The notes: a model not told the origin generated them from the letters alone. DNA of 64,000 nucleotides from Paenibacillus barcinonensis (GCF_003217495.1 NZ_QJSW01000001.1:186001-250000), one strand, 5' to 3'. Positions 39,271 to 48,635 are shown, counted from the first letter of the stretch. Program-made: numbers and translations.

Positions 39271-39309
39271 AAAAAAAACGGATCTACGTTATGAACGCAG
39301 GTCCGTTTT
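39271..39309 (-). terminator. Terminator overlapping the 3' end of the MarR gene
   Basis: On the minus strand AAAACGGACCTGCG-TTCATAA-CGTAGATCCGT is followed by TTTTTTTT. The upstream arm covers the last codons of the MarR gene and the stop codon lies in the loop. Confidence 0.8.
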
Positions 39310-39750
39310 GCCTTCTGCAGCAAGCCCAAGTTTTTTTAGCAGACGTATCGCCTCCACCTTCTCGGAAGCTTCAAGTCCATTCAAAATATCAATAATCACC
39401 TGATGATGCTGTGGAAAGATTTGTGTAAACAACTGCTTACCTTCTTCCGTCAACTCAGCGTAAATCACCCGCCGGTCTTCCTTAGAAGGTCTGCGAAACA
39501 GCAGATTTTTATTTTGCAGCTTATCGACAACATACGTTATATTTCCACTGGACATCAGCACCTTCTCACCAATCTTCTGCAAAGCCTGTGGACCTTTATG
39601 ATACAACAGATCAAGCACACCAAACTCTGTTGAATTCAGTCCATGGCTCTGGATGTCCCGATTGGAGCGTGATGTCACCGAATTATACGCCCGAATAAGT
39701 ACAACGAATAATTGCAATGACAGGTCCCGGTTATCCTCCGTGTTCAGCAT
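39289..39750 (-). CDS. MarR-family transcriptional regulator
   Basis: The 153-residue protein carries a winged helix-turn-helix (GPQALQKIGEKVLMSSGNIT YVV region; wing KEDRRVIYAELTEEG). It has no cysteine near the N-terminus of the OhrR type. The ATG follows GGAGGA. Its neighbour rpiA, 71 nt upstream on the same strand, is not an obvious target, so the regulon cannot be named. The terminator hairpin runs into the end of the coding region. Confidence 0.9.
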   Translation of the reverse strand: MLNTEDNRDLSLQLFVVLIRAYNSVTSRSNRDIQSHGLNSTEFGVLDLLYHKGPQALQKIGEKVLMSSGNITYVVDKLQNKNLLFRRPSKEDRRVIYAELTEEGKQLFTQIFPQHHQVIIDILNGLEASEKVEAIRLLKKLGLAAEGKTDLRS

Positions 39751-39821
39751 TTCTATAATCCTCCATCAGTTGTTTACATTTCTGTCCGCCGTCAGGGCAC
39801 ACATCTGCTCCCATTCAATGA

Positions 39822-40493
39822 TCACGGACGACGAAGCTCATCTATCGTGCCATCCTCTTTCGCGATAATAACAAGGCTCGCCATATCCACAAACAATCCG
39901 TTGTCTACAACACCCGGCAGCATATTCAGCTGCACGTTCAATTCTGATGCATGCTCAATTGTGCCCAGATGACAATCCGCAATCAGGTTGCCGTTATCAG
40001 TAAGGTAACGTTCTTGCCCGTCCATTCTCCACCGTGGCTGACATCCCATTTTTTCAAGCGCCTGAAAAGTCCATTCGGAAGCAAAAGGTACAACTTCTAC
40101 AGGCAGCGGGAACTTACCCAGCTTCTGTACAGCCTTACTGGCATCAGCAACAATAATCAGTTTATCGCTGTTTGCTGCCACTATTTTTTCGCGTAAAAGA
40201 GCGCCGCCGCCGCCTTTGATCAGATTGAAATCCGGATCAACCTCGTCTGCTCCGTCAATCGTCAGATCCAGACGCCCAATCTGATCAAAAGGAATGATCG
40301 GAATGCCCCATTCTCTTGCCAGCTTGTCTGAAGCCTCCGAGGTAGCCACCGCCTGAATGTTCAGCCCTGCCCGAACTCGTTCCCCGATTCGACATATCGC
40401 ATAATATGCGGTTGAGCCTGTACCCAAACCAACCTTCATTCCATCTTCAACGAATGATGCCGCATGCTCGGCCGCAATTTGTTTCAGATTCAT
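39822..40493 (-). CDS. rpiA: Ribose-5-phosphate isomerase A
   Basis: RpiA interconverts ribose 5-phosphate and ribulose 5-phosphate in the pentose phosphate pathway. Blocks seen: VGLGTGSTAYYAI, LTIDGADEVDPDFNLIKGGGGALLREK (in part), VDNGLFVDMA. The start is the ATG at 40493 (MNLKQIAAEHAASFV), with GGCGGGGG upstream; a longer reading frame of 13 codons has no site. The 223-residue length is normal. Confidence 0.95.
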   Translation of the reverse strand: MNLKQIAAEHAASFVEDGMKVGLGTGSTAYYAICRIGERVRAGLNIQAVATSEASDKLAREWGIPIIPFDQIGRLDLTIDGADEVDPDFNLIKGGGGALLREKIVAANSDKLIIVADASKAVQKLGKFPLPVEVVPFASEWTFQALEKMGCQPRWRMDGQERYLTDNGNLIADCHLGTIEHASELNVQLNMLPGVVDNGLFVDMASLVIIAKEDGTIDELRRP

Positions 40494-40970
40494 CGTTTTA
40501 CCCCCGCCTGCTCTCAATTTGTAAAAAACCATATAGTAGTTATTATAGATAAAACCTTATGTAATGTATATCCATGCTTCAGATGTAGTACGTGTTCATT
40601 TCTTGATGTTTGATAGTGTAATTTTACTCACTATGTTATAGAATACAGAATGAAACTAAAAAATGGCAATTTACAACAACAAACAGTTCTAAATACCTAT
40701 TTTTTAAGAGATATGTCCATAAATACGTAGAAAATTAAAAAAGTTTTAATAAAAGTCTTCAATTTATCGACATTTTACACGACATAATAGATAGAGATGT
40801 GTTTTAATAATTAGACACCTATGGTTTCAAGAGGTACATAAGTCTCGATACGCAGCTAGGAAACCAAGACCATTGTCGCATATTTTCAGAAGGAGATGAC
40901 GAGATGAGATAGCTTGCTCAAAAGTATAGCTTACAGCACTTAACTAAAAAGAGATCAGGAGTGGAATTTA
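40494..40970 (+). other. Long leader region of the chemoreceptor gene with a candidate structured element and a two-codon minigene
   Basis: This 477-bp gap holds no full gene. The left half is AT-rich (promoter-like). At 40822-40866, TGGTTTC and GAAACCA can pair and enclose 31 nt. At 40888-40912 a strong AGAAGGAG is followed after 8 nt by ATG-AGA-TAG, a start-Arg-stop minigene. The real receptor start lies 59 nt further on, with its own AGGAG. I found no match to a riboswitch class that I know. Confidence 0.4.
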
Positions 40971-42737
40971 GTGAAATCATTCAGCTGGAAAAACATGTCG
41001 TTTTTCTCCAAAAACCTATTGCTCTCATTTACCAACATTATCATCATTGGTGTAGCTTTGATTGCAAGCAGTTATTACTTCCAAAAAACGATTCTGGTCG
41101 ATCAGTTACATGGACAAGTAGCACAGATTACGAAAAAGTGGGCCGAAGATATTAATCCTGCTGATGTACAAGCCGCAATTAGCGAAAAAAGCTATGATGG
41201 CAAAACACAGACAAAGCTAAGAGCTTATTTTGATGAAATGCAAAAATATTATCCTAACATTGCACAAGCCTATATTTTTGGTGTTGAGCTTGGCGGCGAT
41301 AACAAGCGGCTAACCTCCCTTGTCGCGATGCCAACAAACCTGAGAGAGGCTTTTCAGAGTGATAACGTAAATATTGGTGATATGTACGAGCAGCCTGTTG
41401 TGGTCGCCAATGCGCTCAAAGAAATGCTGAATACAGACCGTCCAACATTCACTACGTATTATTCGGATGATTTTGGAACCTGGACAACGATTGCTTATCC
41501 GATCAAAGACAGCAATGGCAAGATTTTCGCTTACTTCGCTGTTGATGCCGATGCAAGTGCGGTGCCATCCGGTCTGAATTCCTTGCTGTTAAATGGATCA
41601 ATTATTCTCCTTGCTTTCCTGTTATTCATCCTGATTATTCAATACCTGGTTGTTAAAAGCACCCTTTCTCCGATTCGTCACCTGATCAAAGGTATAGACG
41701 AAGTGAGCAAGGGTAACCTGGATGTCAACATCCCGACAGGTAAAGACGATCTAGGACTTGTTAACGAGAAATTCAACGTCATGGTTCGCAAGATTAATGA
41801 CACTATCGTAAAGGTGCAAATCACTTCTCAGGAAGTCAATGCGTCTGCCAAGGAACTCTATGAAGTGTCTGAACGCAACAGCGACAACGCAGACTCTATT
41901 AACCATAATGTGACCCAGATTACATCAAACATTCGTTCACAGGAGCAAGCTACACGGGACAGCGCACGAGCGATGGCCGAGATGGCAACCGTGATTCAGA
42001 CGATTGCAAGCAGCTCCGCTAGTGTAGCGGATGAGGCTTATGAGATGGAACGCCGCTCACAACAGGGTAACAGTGTAGTACGACAAGTATCAGAACAGAT
42101 GAATCTGATTACTGAATCAGTAAAAAATACAGCATCTGCCATTGAAGTATTGGAGAACCGTTCCCAGGAGATTGGCGATATCCTCAACATTATTTCGGGT
42201 ATATCCAGCCAAACCAACCTGCTGGCTCTTAATGCATCCATCGAAGCTGCACGTGTCGGTGAGGAAGGCAGAGGTTTCGCTGTAGTTGCCGGTGAAGTCC
42301 GTAAACTTGCCGAGCAATCCGAACAAGCAACCAGCCAGGTTGGTGTGCTGATTCAAGAGATTCAAGCGGGTATTAAGCAAGCCGTTCGGGCGATGGAACA
42401 AGGTACCTCGGAAGTGGATACAGGGCTTACGGTAGCAGATCAAACCGGTCAGTTGTTCGACGACATCTTGGAAGCAGCCAAAAAGGTATCACAACAAATT
42501 CAGGAAGTATCGAGTGCAACACAGGAAATTTCAGCGGGCACGGAAGAGATGACAGCCACTGCAGATGACTTGTCCTCAAGCGTAAGTAAAACAGCAGAGA
42601 GTAGTGAGCAAATTTCAGTATCTGTTGATGAACAGAAAGCTTCCTTGATTACACTGGTAGATTCCTCTACTCGATTGAACGATATGTCTGAGGAATTGAA
42701 CGAGCTGATCTCCCATTTCCATGTAAGCAAACAATAA
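40971..42737 (+). CDS. Methyl-accepting chemotaxis protein
   Basis: The 588-residue receptor has a membrane helix at about residues 12-34, an extracellular ligand domain of about 160 residues (single-cache-like), a second helix at about 198-220, a HAMP domain (about 221-275) and a long cytoplasmic signalling helix hairpin with the hairpin tip [20 protein letters not shown]. The start is a GTG with AGGAGTGG upstream. The ligand is unknown. It ends 43 nt before the NRPS-like gene on the same strand, without a terminator between, so the two are probably co-transcribed. Confidence 0.93.
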   Translation: MKSFSWKNMSFFSKNLLLSFTNIIIIGVALIASSYYFQKTILVDQLHGQVAQITKKWAEDINPADVQAAISEKSYDGKTQTKLRAYFDEMQKYYPNIAQAYIFGVELGGDNKRLTSLVAMPTNLREAFQSDNVNIGDMYEQPVVVANALKEMLNTDRPTFTTYYSDDFGTWTTIAYPIKDSNGKIFAYFAVDADASAVPSGLNSLLLNGSIILLAFLLFILIIQYLVVKSTLSPIRHLIKGIDEVSKGNLDVNIPTGKDDLGLVNEKFNVMVRKINDTIVKVQITSQEVNASAKELYEVSERNSDNADSINHNVTQITSNIRSQEQATRDSARAMAEMATVIQTIASSSASVADEAYEMERRSQQGNSVVRQVSEQMNLITESVKNTASAIEVLENRSQEIGDILNIISGISSQTNLLALNASIEAARVGEEGRGFAVVAGEVRKLAEQSEQATSQVGVLIQEIQAGIKQAVRAMEQGTSEVDTGLTVADQTGQLFDDILEAAKKVSQQIQEVSSATQEISAGTEEMTATADDLSSSVSKTAESSEQISVSVDEQKASLITLVDSSTRLNDMSEELNELISHFHVSKQ

Positions 42738-42780
42738 TAATAAAACCAACACTCGGTTTCAACCAAGGAGGATACCTGAA

Positions 42781-45700
42781 GTGATTGAAAACCAATCATC
42801 ATCCCACTTAGCGGAATCTGGCTTGCCTGTTCTTCAGATTCCACTCGATTATGGTCGCCGTGCGCAAACTTTTTCTTATGAGTCTACTCATATTACATTG
42901 CAAGCGTCATTGAGTCGTGAACTTCAAAAGAGGTTTGGGGAAAAGATGGTGTATCCTGCATTCCTTTCAGCCTATGCGGCCTTGTTATTCCGATTGTCTG
43001 CTGAACAGGAGCTTGCCATTGGAGTATTCGCTCCAGATCAGGCAGCTTCCTATATTTCATTACAGCTTCAGGGCAAGACAACGTTTAATGAACTGATGGA
43101 ACAAATTACAGAACAGTTGAAAATTCATTATACACTGCAGACTGGAGGCTACCCCGAGACACTGTTTATGTTGAATAGTGTGCAGCTGCCCCAGGAGCCT
43201 CAGGTGATGAACTGGAACATTCGTGATAATCAGAATGAGGTTATTCTCGACATGTACTACGACCGTTCTTTGTTAAAGGAATCCACCGTGCTGCGATATG
43301 CAGAGTATTTTCAGACGTTGCTTATCGCATTGCTGTGTGACGACAACAAAGCCATTGGCGCGGTAGATATCCTGTCTCCTTCGGATCGTTTGATCTACCG
43401 CGAGATGAATGATACTGCGATGCTGGAACCAGCCCATTCAACAATCCATGGCTGGTTTGAAGCAACTGCCGCTGCGTATCCAGATTTCCCGGCGATCACT
43501 TCTCCTTCAGCACGTTATACCTACCGGGAACTGAACGAGCGGGCGAATCAGGTTGCTCGGGTGTTAATGTCCAATGGATTACAGCAAGGTGAGTTTGTAA
43601 GCATCTTTATGGATCGAAGTCTGGAAACGATCATTTCATTGCTTGGTATATTAAAAGCAGGCGGTGTTTATGTACCGATTGATCCTGAACATCCAGAGGA
43701 GCGCAACAGCTACATTGTCGAAGATACTGCCTCATCATTCGTACTGACTACTGAAGCATCGTATGAGCAAGCTGCAGCGTTATTCTCCGGTATTTCGACC
43801 GTACGCCAGATTCTCTCTGTCGATGGTCGTCTTGCAGGATTTGCGGCCAGCAATCCGAATCTGGATATCAAGCCGGACGATCTGGCTTATATCATCTATA
43901 CTTCTGGTTCTACCGGCAAACCTAAGGGTGCGCTAATTGCCCACAGGGGAGTCACCAATCTGGGTAGCGTTGTACAGCGCGACTGCGACATTCAACCCGG
44001 AGACGTGCTGACCCAGTTTGCCACATATAGCTTCGATGCATCTGTGTGGGATACGATTGGCGCTCTGTTCTATGGTGCGGAGCTCTATCTGTTATCTGCT
44101 GAAGAACGTGTATCCATCGAAGAGTTTGCAACAGCTGTTGAACGTACAGGAACAACAATCATTACAATTTTGCCAACGATTTTCTTCAACCAGCTGGCAT
44201 CCTATCTGTCTGACGAAGGCTTTCACAAGCTGGCGAAGGTACGTATCATCACCGTAGCCGGAGAAGCACTCTACGGCGAGCAGGTTCGGGCCTTCCAGCG
44301 TAAATTTGGCAATCAGATTGATATTGTTAATGTCTACGGGCCTACTGAATGTACAGTAGCCACCACGACTCATCGGATTAGTGAGCAAGTTCCCCTTGAT
44401 ATCGTTAACATACCGATTGGCAAACCGATTCATAATTACAAAGTATATATCGTCAATGAAGAGCAGCAGCTCTGTCCGGTCGGCGTGCCCGGTGAAGTAT
44501 ATATCGCAACACCTGCACTTGCCAAAGGTTATCTGAACCAGCCCGAGCGCACTGAGCAATCATTTGTTGATAATCCGTTTGCTATCGGAGAAAAAATTTA
44601 CAAATCGGGTGACATTGCCAAGGTCCTTGATACAGGCTTGCTGGAATATGTCGGACGTAGTGATTCTCAGCTTAAAATTCGTGGTCATCGGATTGAGATT
44701 GGTGAAATCGAGGATCATCTGGCTCGGCTGGAGCAGATTCAGGATGTGGCCGTTATTCCGAAAAAGGAAGCCGATGGTCAGAACATGCTGGTCGGATATT
44801 TCACATCCAAAGATGGAAGCACCATTTCGCCAGCTGACATCAAGGCCGCGCTTGCAGAGAAACTGCCATCGTATTTCGTACCGAAATGGATCTGCCAGCT
44901 GGATATGATGCCCATTGCACCGACGGGCAAAATCAACCGTAAAGCCATGGTATCCATGCCGCATACGGAACGTCATTTGGATCAGCCTGACCGGGTGATG
45001 CCCGAAACAGCAACGGAAATTCTTCTCTACAATGCATGGAAAGAAATTCTGCAGCATGACGAGTTCGGTATCGAGGACAGCTTTTTCAGCATTGGCGGCG
45101 ACTCCCTGCGGGTCATCCATGTATTGGTTATTTTGAAGCCACATTTTCCTCATCTGAAAATTGCCGATTTCTTTGCAGAAAAAACGATTCGCGCACTTGC
45201 TCGTCGAGTAGAAACGTTATCCCATCAACATATGGATACACGAGCTTCTGTTCACAATGGAGTTCTGACTCAGCTTTCCGAGCATCCGGTTGAGCTCTCC
45301 TCCCAGCTGGGGTACCCGGATATTGTTAAACCTGAGCATGTGCTGGTGACTGGTGCAACTGGTTATCTCGGCTCCCACGTATTGCAGCAGCTGATTGTGA
45401 AATCTTCGGTACGGATCTACGCCCTTGTTCGCCGTGCAAGTGATGGAACAACAGCCATGCAGCGTCTAACCAAAATCATGCAAAGTTATTTCGGAAAACA
45501 ACTGGCTGATCAGCTTGCAGATCGTGTGGAGATCATTGAAGGCAATCTGGAGGAAAAAAACCTAGGGCTGTCTGGTCAACAGCAGACCTTCATTCAAGCA
45601 CGCATTGACCGCATCATTCACTGCGCTGCTGACGTACGACATTTCGGAGAAGCCGCACAGTTTGCCAAAACGAATGTTGAAGGCACCGTTGCCCTGCTTA

Positions 45701-46482
45701 ATCTGATTCGTAACAAAAAAGGAGCCTCCTTCCATCACGTATCCACCATGGGTATACCAGAGGATCTCGCACTTAGCGGACAATGGGAATCCACGTTGCA
45801 ATACGACCGCTTCCCGGCTGAGCTTCATGTAGACAACCTCTACTCGGACAGCAAGCTTGAAGCTGAGAAGGTGCTTATGGCTGCCGCAGAAGAAGGTGTG
45901 CCTGTCAGCATCTATCGTGCGGGCAATCTCACATGTCATTCTCATACCGGTCGTTTCCAGAGCAACATCGACAGCAATGCGGTTTACCGGATGGTCAAAG
46001 CAATGCTCATGCTGGGTAAAGCACCTGCCGCAGATTGGATGATGGACTTCACCCCCATTGATTATGCAAGTGAAGCGATTGTACATCTGGCCTTACGTCA
46101 GGATACTGCCGGACGTGTATTCCACATCTGTAATCCGGAGCCGATTCGTTATGACGATCTGATCGAGGCGATCAATCATGCCGGTTATGATGTAGAGACG
46201 ATGCCGTTTGAGGATTATAACCGCTGGCTCTTCGATGCAGCTATCCCTAAAGAGCCAGAAGCCCTTCAGCTTGCAATCGCTCAGCTTGAAGGGGATGGAG
46301 CCAAGGATTCGGCATACGCCTATGCATCACCGGTAACAACTGCATATGTTGAACCGGCGGGCATTACATGTGCCAGAACGGATCATCGTTTCATTAACCT
46401 TATGCTGAACTATGCTGTTCAGATCGGTTATTTCCCGGAGCCGATTCGTCCTAATTACGGAACGAAGACCTTTGCGGATTAA
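42781..46482 (+). CDS. NRPS-like carboxylic acid reductase: truncated condensation-like segment, adenylation, thiolation and thioester-reductase domains
   Basis: The GTG start follows AAGGAGG. Residues 1-200 resemble the C-terminal half of a condensation domain but lack the HHxxxDG active-site half. Adenylation domain about 220-725: A3 IIYTSGSTGKPKG, A4 SFDASVW, A5 NVYGPTEC, A7 YKSGDIAK, A8 GRSDSQLKIRGHRIEIGEIE, A10 PTGKINRK. Thiolation domain about 745-810 with pantetheine Ser775 in FFSIGGDSL. Reductase domain about 850-1233: LVTGATGYLGSHVL for NADPH binding, and Tyr1021/Lys1025 in YSDSKLEAEK. It should activate one acid, load it on the carrier and release it as an aldehyde or alcohol. By hand, the substrate-pocket residues read roughly D-A-W-T-T-A-V-V-A, which I cannot assign. 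No phosphopantetheinyl transferase gene is nearby. Confidence 0.93.
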   Translation: MIENQSSSHLAESGLPVLQIPLDYGRRAQTFSYESTHITLQASLSRELQKRFGEKMVYPAFLSAYAALLFRLSAEQELAIGVFAPDQAASYISLQLQGKTTFNELMEQITEQLKIHYTLQTGGYPETLFMLNSVQLPQEPQVMNWNIRDNQNEVILDMYYDRSLLKESTVLRYAEYFQTLLIALLCDDNKAIGAVDILSPSDRLIYREMNDTAMLEPAHSTIHGWFEATAAAYPDFPAITSPSARYTYRELNERANQVARVLMSNGLQQGEFVSIFMDRSLETIISLLGILKAGGVYVPIDPEHPEERNSYIVEDTASSFVLTTEASYEQAAALFSGISTVRQILSVDGRLAGFAASNPNLDIKPDDLAYIIYTSGSTGKPKGALIAHRGVTNLGSVVQRDCDIQPGDVLTQFATYSFDASVWDTIGALFYGAELYLLSAEERVSIEEFATAVERTGTTIITILPTIFFNQLASYLSDEGFHKLAKVRIITVAGEALYGEQVRAFQRKFGNQIDIVNVYGPTECTVATTTHRISEQVPLDIVNIPIGKPIHNYKVYIVNEEQQLCPVGVPGEVYIATPALAKGYLNQPERTEQSFVDNPFAIGEKIYKSGDIAKVLDTGLLEYVGRSDSQLKIRGHRIEIGEIEDHLARLEQIQDVAVIPKKEADGQNMLVGYFTSKDGSTISPADIKAALAEKLPSYFVPKWICQLDMMPIAPTGKINRKAMVSMPHTERHLDQPDRVMPETATEILLYNAWKEILQHDEFGIEDSFFSIGGDSLRVIHVLVILKPHFPHLKIADFFAEKTIRALARRVETLSHQHMDTRASVHNGVLTQLSEHPVELSSQLGYPDIVKPEHVLVTGATGYLGSHVLQQLIVKSSVRIYALVRRASDGTTAMQRLTKIMQSYFGKQLADQLADRVEIIEGNLEEKNLGLSGQQQTFIQARIDRIIHCAADVRHFGEAAQFAKTNVEGTVALLNLIRNKKGASFHHVSTMGIPEDLALSGQWESTLQYDRFPAELHVDNLYSDSKLEAEKVLMAAAEEGVPVSIYRAGNLTCHSHTGRFQSNIDSNAVYRMVKAMLMLGKAPAADWMMDFTPIDYASEAIVHLALRQDTAGRVFHICNPEPIRYDDLIEAINHAGYDVETMPFEDYNRWLFDAAIPKEPEALQLAIAQLEGDGAKDSAYAYASPVTTAYVEPAGITCARTDHRFINLMLNYAVQIGYFPEPIRPNYGTKTFAD

Positions 46483-46535
46483 ATCGGGATAGGACAAATC
46501 TTTTATACATTAAACATCCATGTACTTCATATTTC

Positions 46536-46579
46536 AAAAGCCACTTTCTCGCTGCCCACAGCGAAGAAAGTGGCTTTTT
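46536..46579. terminator. Bidirectional terminator between the NRPS-like and TraX genes
   Basis: AAAAGCCACTTTCTCGCTG and CAGCGAAGAAAGTGGCTTTTT pair closely around a short CCCA loop and have A and T runs on both sides. It lies between convergent genes. Confidence 0.9.
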
Positions 46580-46591
46580 CTTGCCAAATGA

Positions 46592-47230
46592 TCATGAAAT
46601 ATACACTTGAGGTAGCCAGCGAATCACAGCAATAATCGCAAGATGAGCCGGATAGAAATAACGCCAGACCCAGCGTGGCCCCCTCAAGCGGAAACCAGCC
46701 TGATAATACTGTGCAATTGCAATCCCGGTTGTTGCCAGCACACTGTACATCTGTAACGAGCTGTGGTGCAGCAGCAGGTACAGTCCATTGAGAAGCACAT
46801 GGGCCATAACCAGCACAGGCCCGTTGAAGTAGCGGAACAACAGGACCAGCAGCAGACCGTACATTCCATAGTCCATATGGGTGTATTCCATGATTATCCC
46901 CGCTCCGACGGCGATCAGAATACCGAGCAGCCTGGAAGGCAACTTGTCCAAAGCCAACAGAACAAGCAGCGCTGACCATAGAGTCCAGACTACATTCAAC
47001 GAGAAATGATTAAACGCTGCCATGAACGGCAATTGAGAAATGACCGCGATCCAGAACAGACGCCATATGTATTTCTGCACATCACGTGTATGTGTGTAGC
47101 CAATATATATGGCAAACGCATAGATCGGGAACGCGATACGTCCGATGATTCTCAGCTCGACAATATGTGGAAAAAATACAGCGCCTATATGATCAATCAG
47201 CATCGTAATCATGGCAATCCATTGCATCAT
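46592..47230 (-). CDS. TraX-family membrane protein
   Basis: This 212-residue protein has about seven hydrophobic segments and the family start MQWIAMITMLIDHIGAVFFP with RIIGRIAFPIYAFAIYIGYTHT. TraX acetylates F pilin in E. coli, but chromosomal homologues in Firmicutes have no established role and may be acyltransferases. No conjugation genes are nearby. The ATG-ATG start has GGAGGGG upstream. Confidence 0.88.
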   Translation of the reverse strand: MMQWIAMITMLIDHIGAVFFPHIVELRIIGRIAFPIYAFAIYIGYTHTRDVQKYIWRLFWIAVISQLPFMAAFNHFSLNVVWTLWSALLVLLALDKLPSRLLGILIAVGAGIIMEYTHMDYGMYGLLLVLLFRYFNGPVLVMAHVLLNGLYLLLHHSSLQMYSVLATTGIAIAQYYQAGFRLRGPRWVWRYFYPAHLAIIAVIRWLPQVYIS

Positions 47231-47275
47231 CCCGGTTGCTCCCCTCCTTTTGCATGGCCCTCATGAATGCTCCTC

Positions 47276-47827
47276 TTATGCTTCACTTCCAGCATGCACA
47301 CTACGTTCATAATACATGAAGCTCTGATCCTGTGTATACGCTTCAGATTCATATAATGCTTGAGCATGTAGATTACTTACCGCAGTACTAAGCGTAATAC
47401 GAACAATATGTTGTTTCTGTGCCGCTCTGGTAACAGCCTGCAGCAGCTTTCTCGCAATTCCCTGTTGTCGGGAATTCGAATCTACAAACAGGTCGTTCAG
47501 TACCCAGATCGGAGCCATTGAAACAGAGCTAAAACTGGGATAGATTTGCACAAAACCAGCAGCCTGCATCGGTGATTCACCAGAATGCTCCGCGATGGAT
47601 AAAGCTTCGGCCGACGCACCCTCACCAGCTCTCCCTGATTCAGCAATAAAAATGATGGATTCGTCCTTACTGATTCGTTCCTTGATAAAATCGCTGGCTC
47701 CCTCCAAATCCGAAGGCTGACCATAGAATATGCGATACTTGTCAAAAAGCCTGGATACTTCAGATATATCGTTTATGTTCGCTTGTCTGATTCGAAATTG
47801 TGTTTCCTGTACCTCGCTGTCTTTCAC
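47276..47827 (-). CDS. GNAT-family N-acetyltransferase
   Basis: The protein begins with FRIRQANINDISEVSRLFDKY, typical of GNAT proteins, and has the acetyl-CoA strand-loop APIWVLNDLFVDSNSRQQGI with the Q-x-x-G-x-A pyrophosphate loop (RQQGIARKLL) and the late motif LHAQALYESEAY. The start is a GTG with GGATGAAGAG upstream. The substrate is unknown. It lies 45 nt upstream of the TraX gene on the same strand and could share its transcript. Confidence 0.87.
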   Translation of the reverse strand: MKDSEVQETQFRIRQANINDISEVSRLFDKYRIFYGQPSDLEGASDFIKERISKDESIIFIAESGRAGEGASAEALSIAEHSGESPMQAAGFVQIYPSFSSVSMAPIWVLNDLFVDSNSRQQGIARKLLQAVTRAAQKQHIVRITLSTAVSNLHAQALYESEAYTQDQSFMYYERSVHAGSEA

Positions 47828-48042
47828 TTCTCTTCATCCTTTCCCATGTCATGTCATTTCCTTTCAGTGAATACCTTTCGTTCTGCATATCTTGCTTCAT
47901 ATATTGTAAAAGAAATTTTTGTTGTGCCCCATTCATCAACTGAAGCAAAGTTTGCAGTAAATCTACACTCCTGGCTGCACCCAAGCAAATGCAAAAAGGC
48001 AACGAAAGCCTCTCCGGCTCCGTCGCCATAAACATGCATAGC

Positions 48043-48519
48043 CTATTTCAATTCCAGATTCAGCTGCCCTTGAGCAGGGCCGGGTTCAGGAAAGATAACT
48101 CCCTTCTTCAAAATCAGATTTGCATATTGCGCCCGCTCTCCTGTGGCGACAATGGCGTAAGCCTTGGTAGCCCTTTCATAAAAATCAAAGCGTTCCTCGT
48201 ACTCCAACGCATCGGTCATGCCCTCGTACGCTTCAATGATTCGGCGGTAATCCTCCCAGATTATCGGTATGACCGGATCTCCCTTGACCACCTGCATTAC
48301 AGTAGCGGGCTTGTCAACATACGTATCCAGCGGAAACAGCTGCAGAATGGCTTGCAGCAGCTGAACGGCGTCTACGCCATCACAGCGTATCAATCGGCGG
48401 GCATGGCTGGCTGCCGGAAAGTTGGCATCAGAGATCACAAGTTCATCGCCATGCCCCATCTCGGACATGAATTTAAGTAGCTCGGGCGGAAGTATGGCAG
48501 GGATATTTTTCAGCATCAT
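48043..48519 (-). CDS. fucU: RbsD/FucU-family sugar mutarotase, FucU-like
   Basis: The 158-residue protein starts MMLKNIPAILPPELLKFMSEMGHGDELVISDANFPA (quoted in part), the FucU/RbsD signature; the His of MGHGDEL is the catalytic residue, and Tyr/Trp near IWEDYRRII line the site. The length and the C-terminal YANLILKKGVI favour FucU (L-fucose anomers) over RbsD (ribose). It converts alpha and beta anomers before phosphorylation. No fucose isomerase, kinase or transporter gene is beside it. Fucose occurs in some xyloglucans, so a role with the xyloglucan genes is possible. The ATG follows AAGGAG. Confidence 0.85.
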   Translation of the reverse strand: MMLKNIPAILPPELLKFMSEMGHGDELVISDANFPAASHARRLIRCDGVDAVQLLQAILQLFPLDTYVDKPATVMQVVKGDPVIPIIWEDYRRIIEAYEGMTDALEYEERFDFYERATKAYAIVATGERAQYANLILKKGVIFPEPGPAQGQLNLELK

Positions 48520-48635
48520 TCAACGCTCCTTACATACCGAATTTGATTGCTTTGAAAGCCGTTTCATTTTTATTTTAACAGGATTGTGCAGGCTTTGCAC
48601 TGGAGTGTAATCACCTTGCAAGCAGTAAATTTACT

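Noticed and set aside
40830..40900. Possible c-di-GMP-I (GEMM) riboswitch before the chemoreceptor
   Set aside because: ATACGCAGCTAGGAAACC is only loosely like the GEMM core; the GGGCAAACC and GACGCAAAGCC blocks are not there.
46592..47230. TraX-like gene as a sign of a conjugative element
   Set aside because: No relaxase, coupling protein, integrase or direct repeats nearby; chromosomal TraX homologues are common in Firmicutes.
47760..48042. Overlapping 80-90-codon frames in the gap between the GNAT and fucU genes
   Set aside because: Frames on both strands with no ribosome binding site or protein pattern; treated as an intergenic region.
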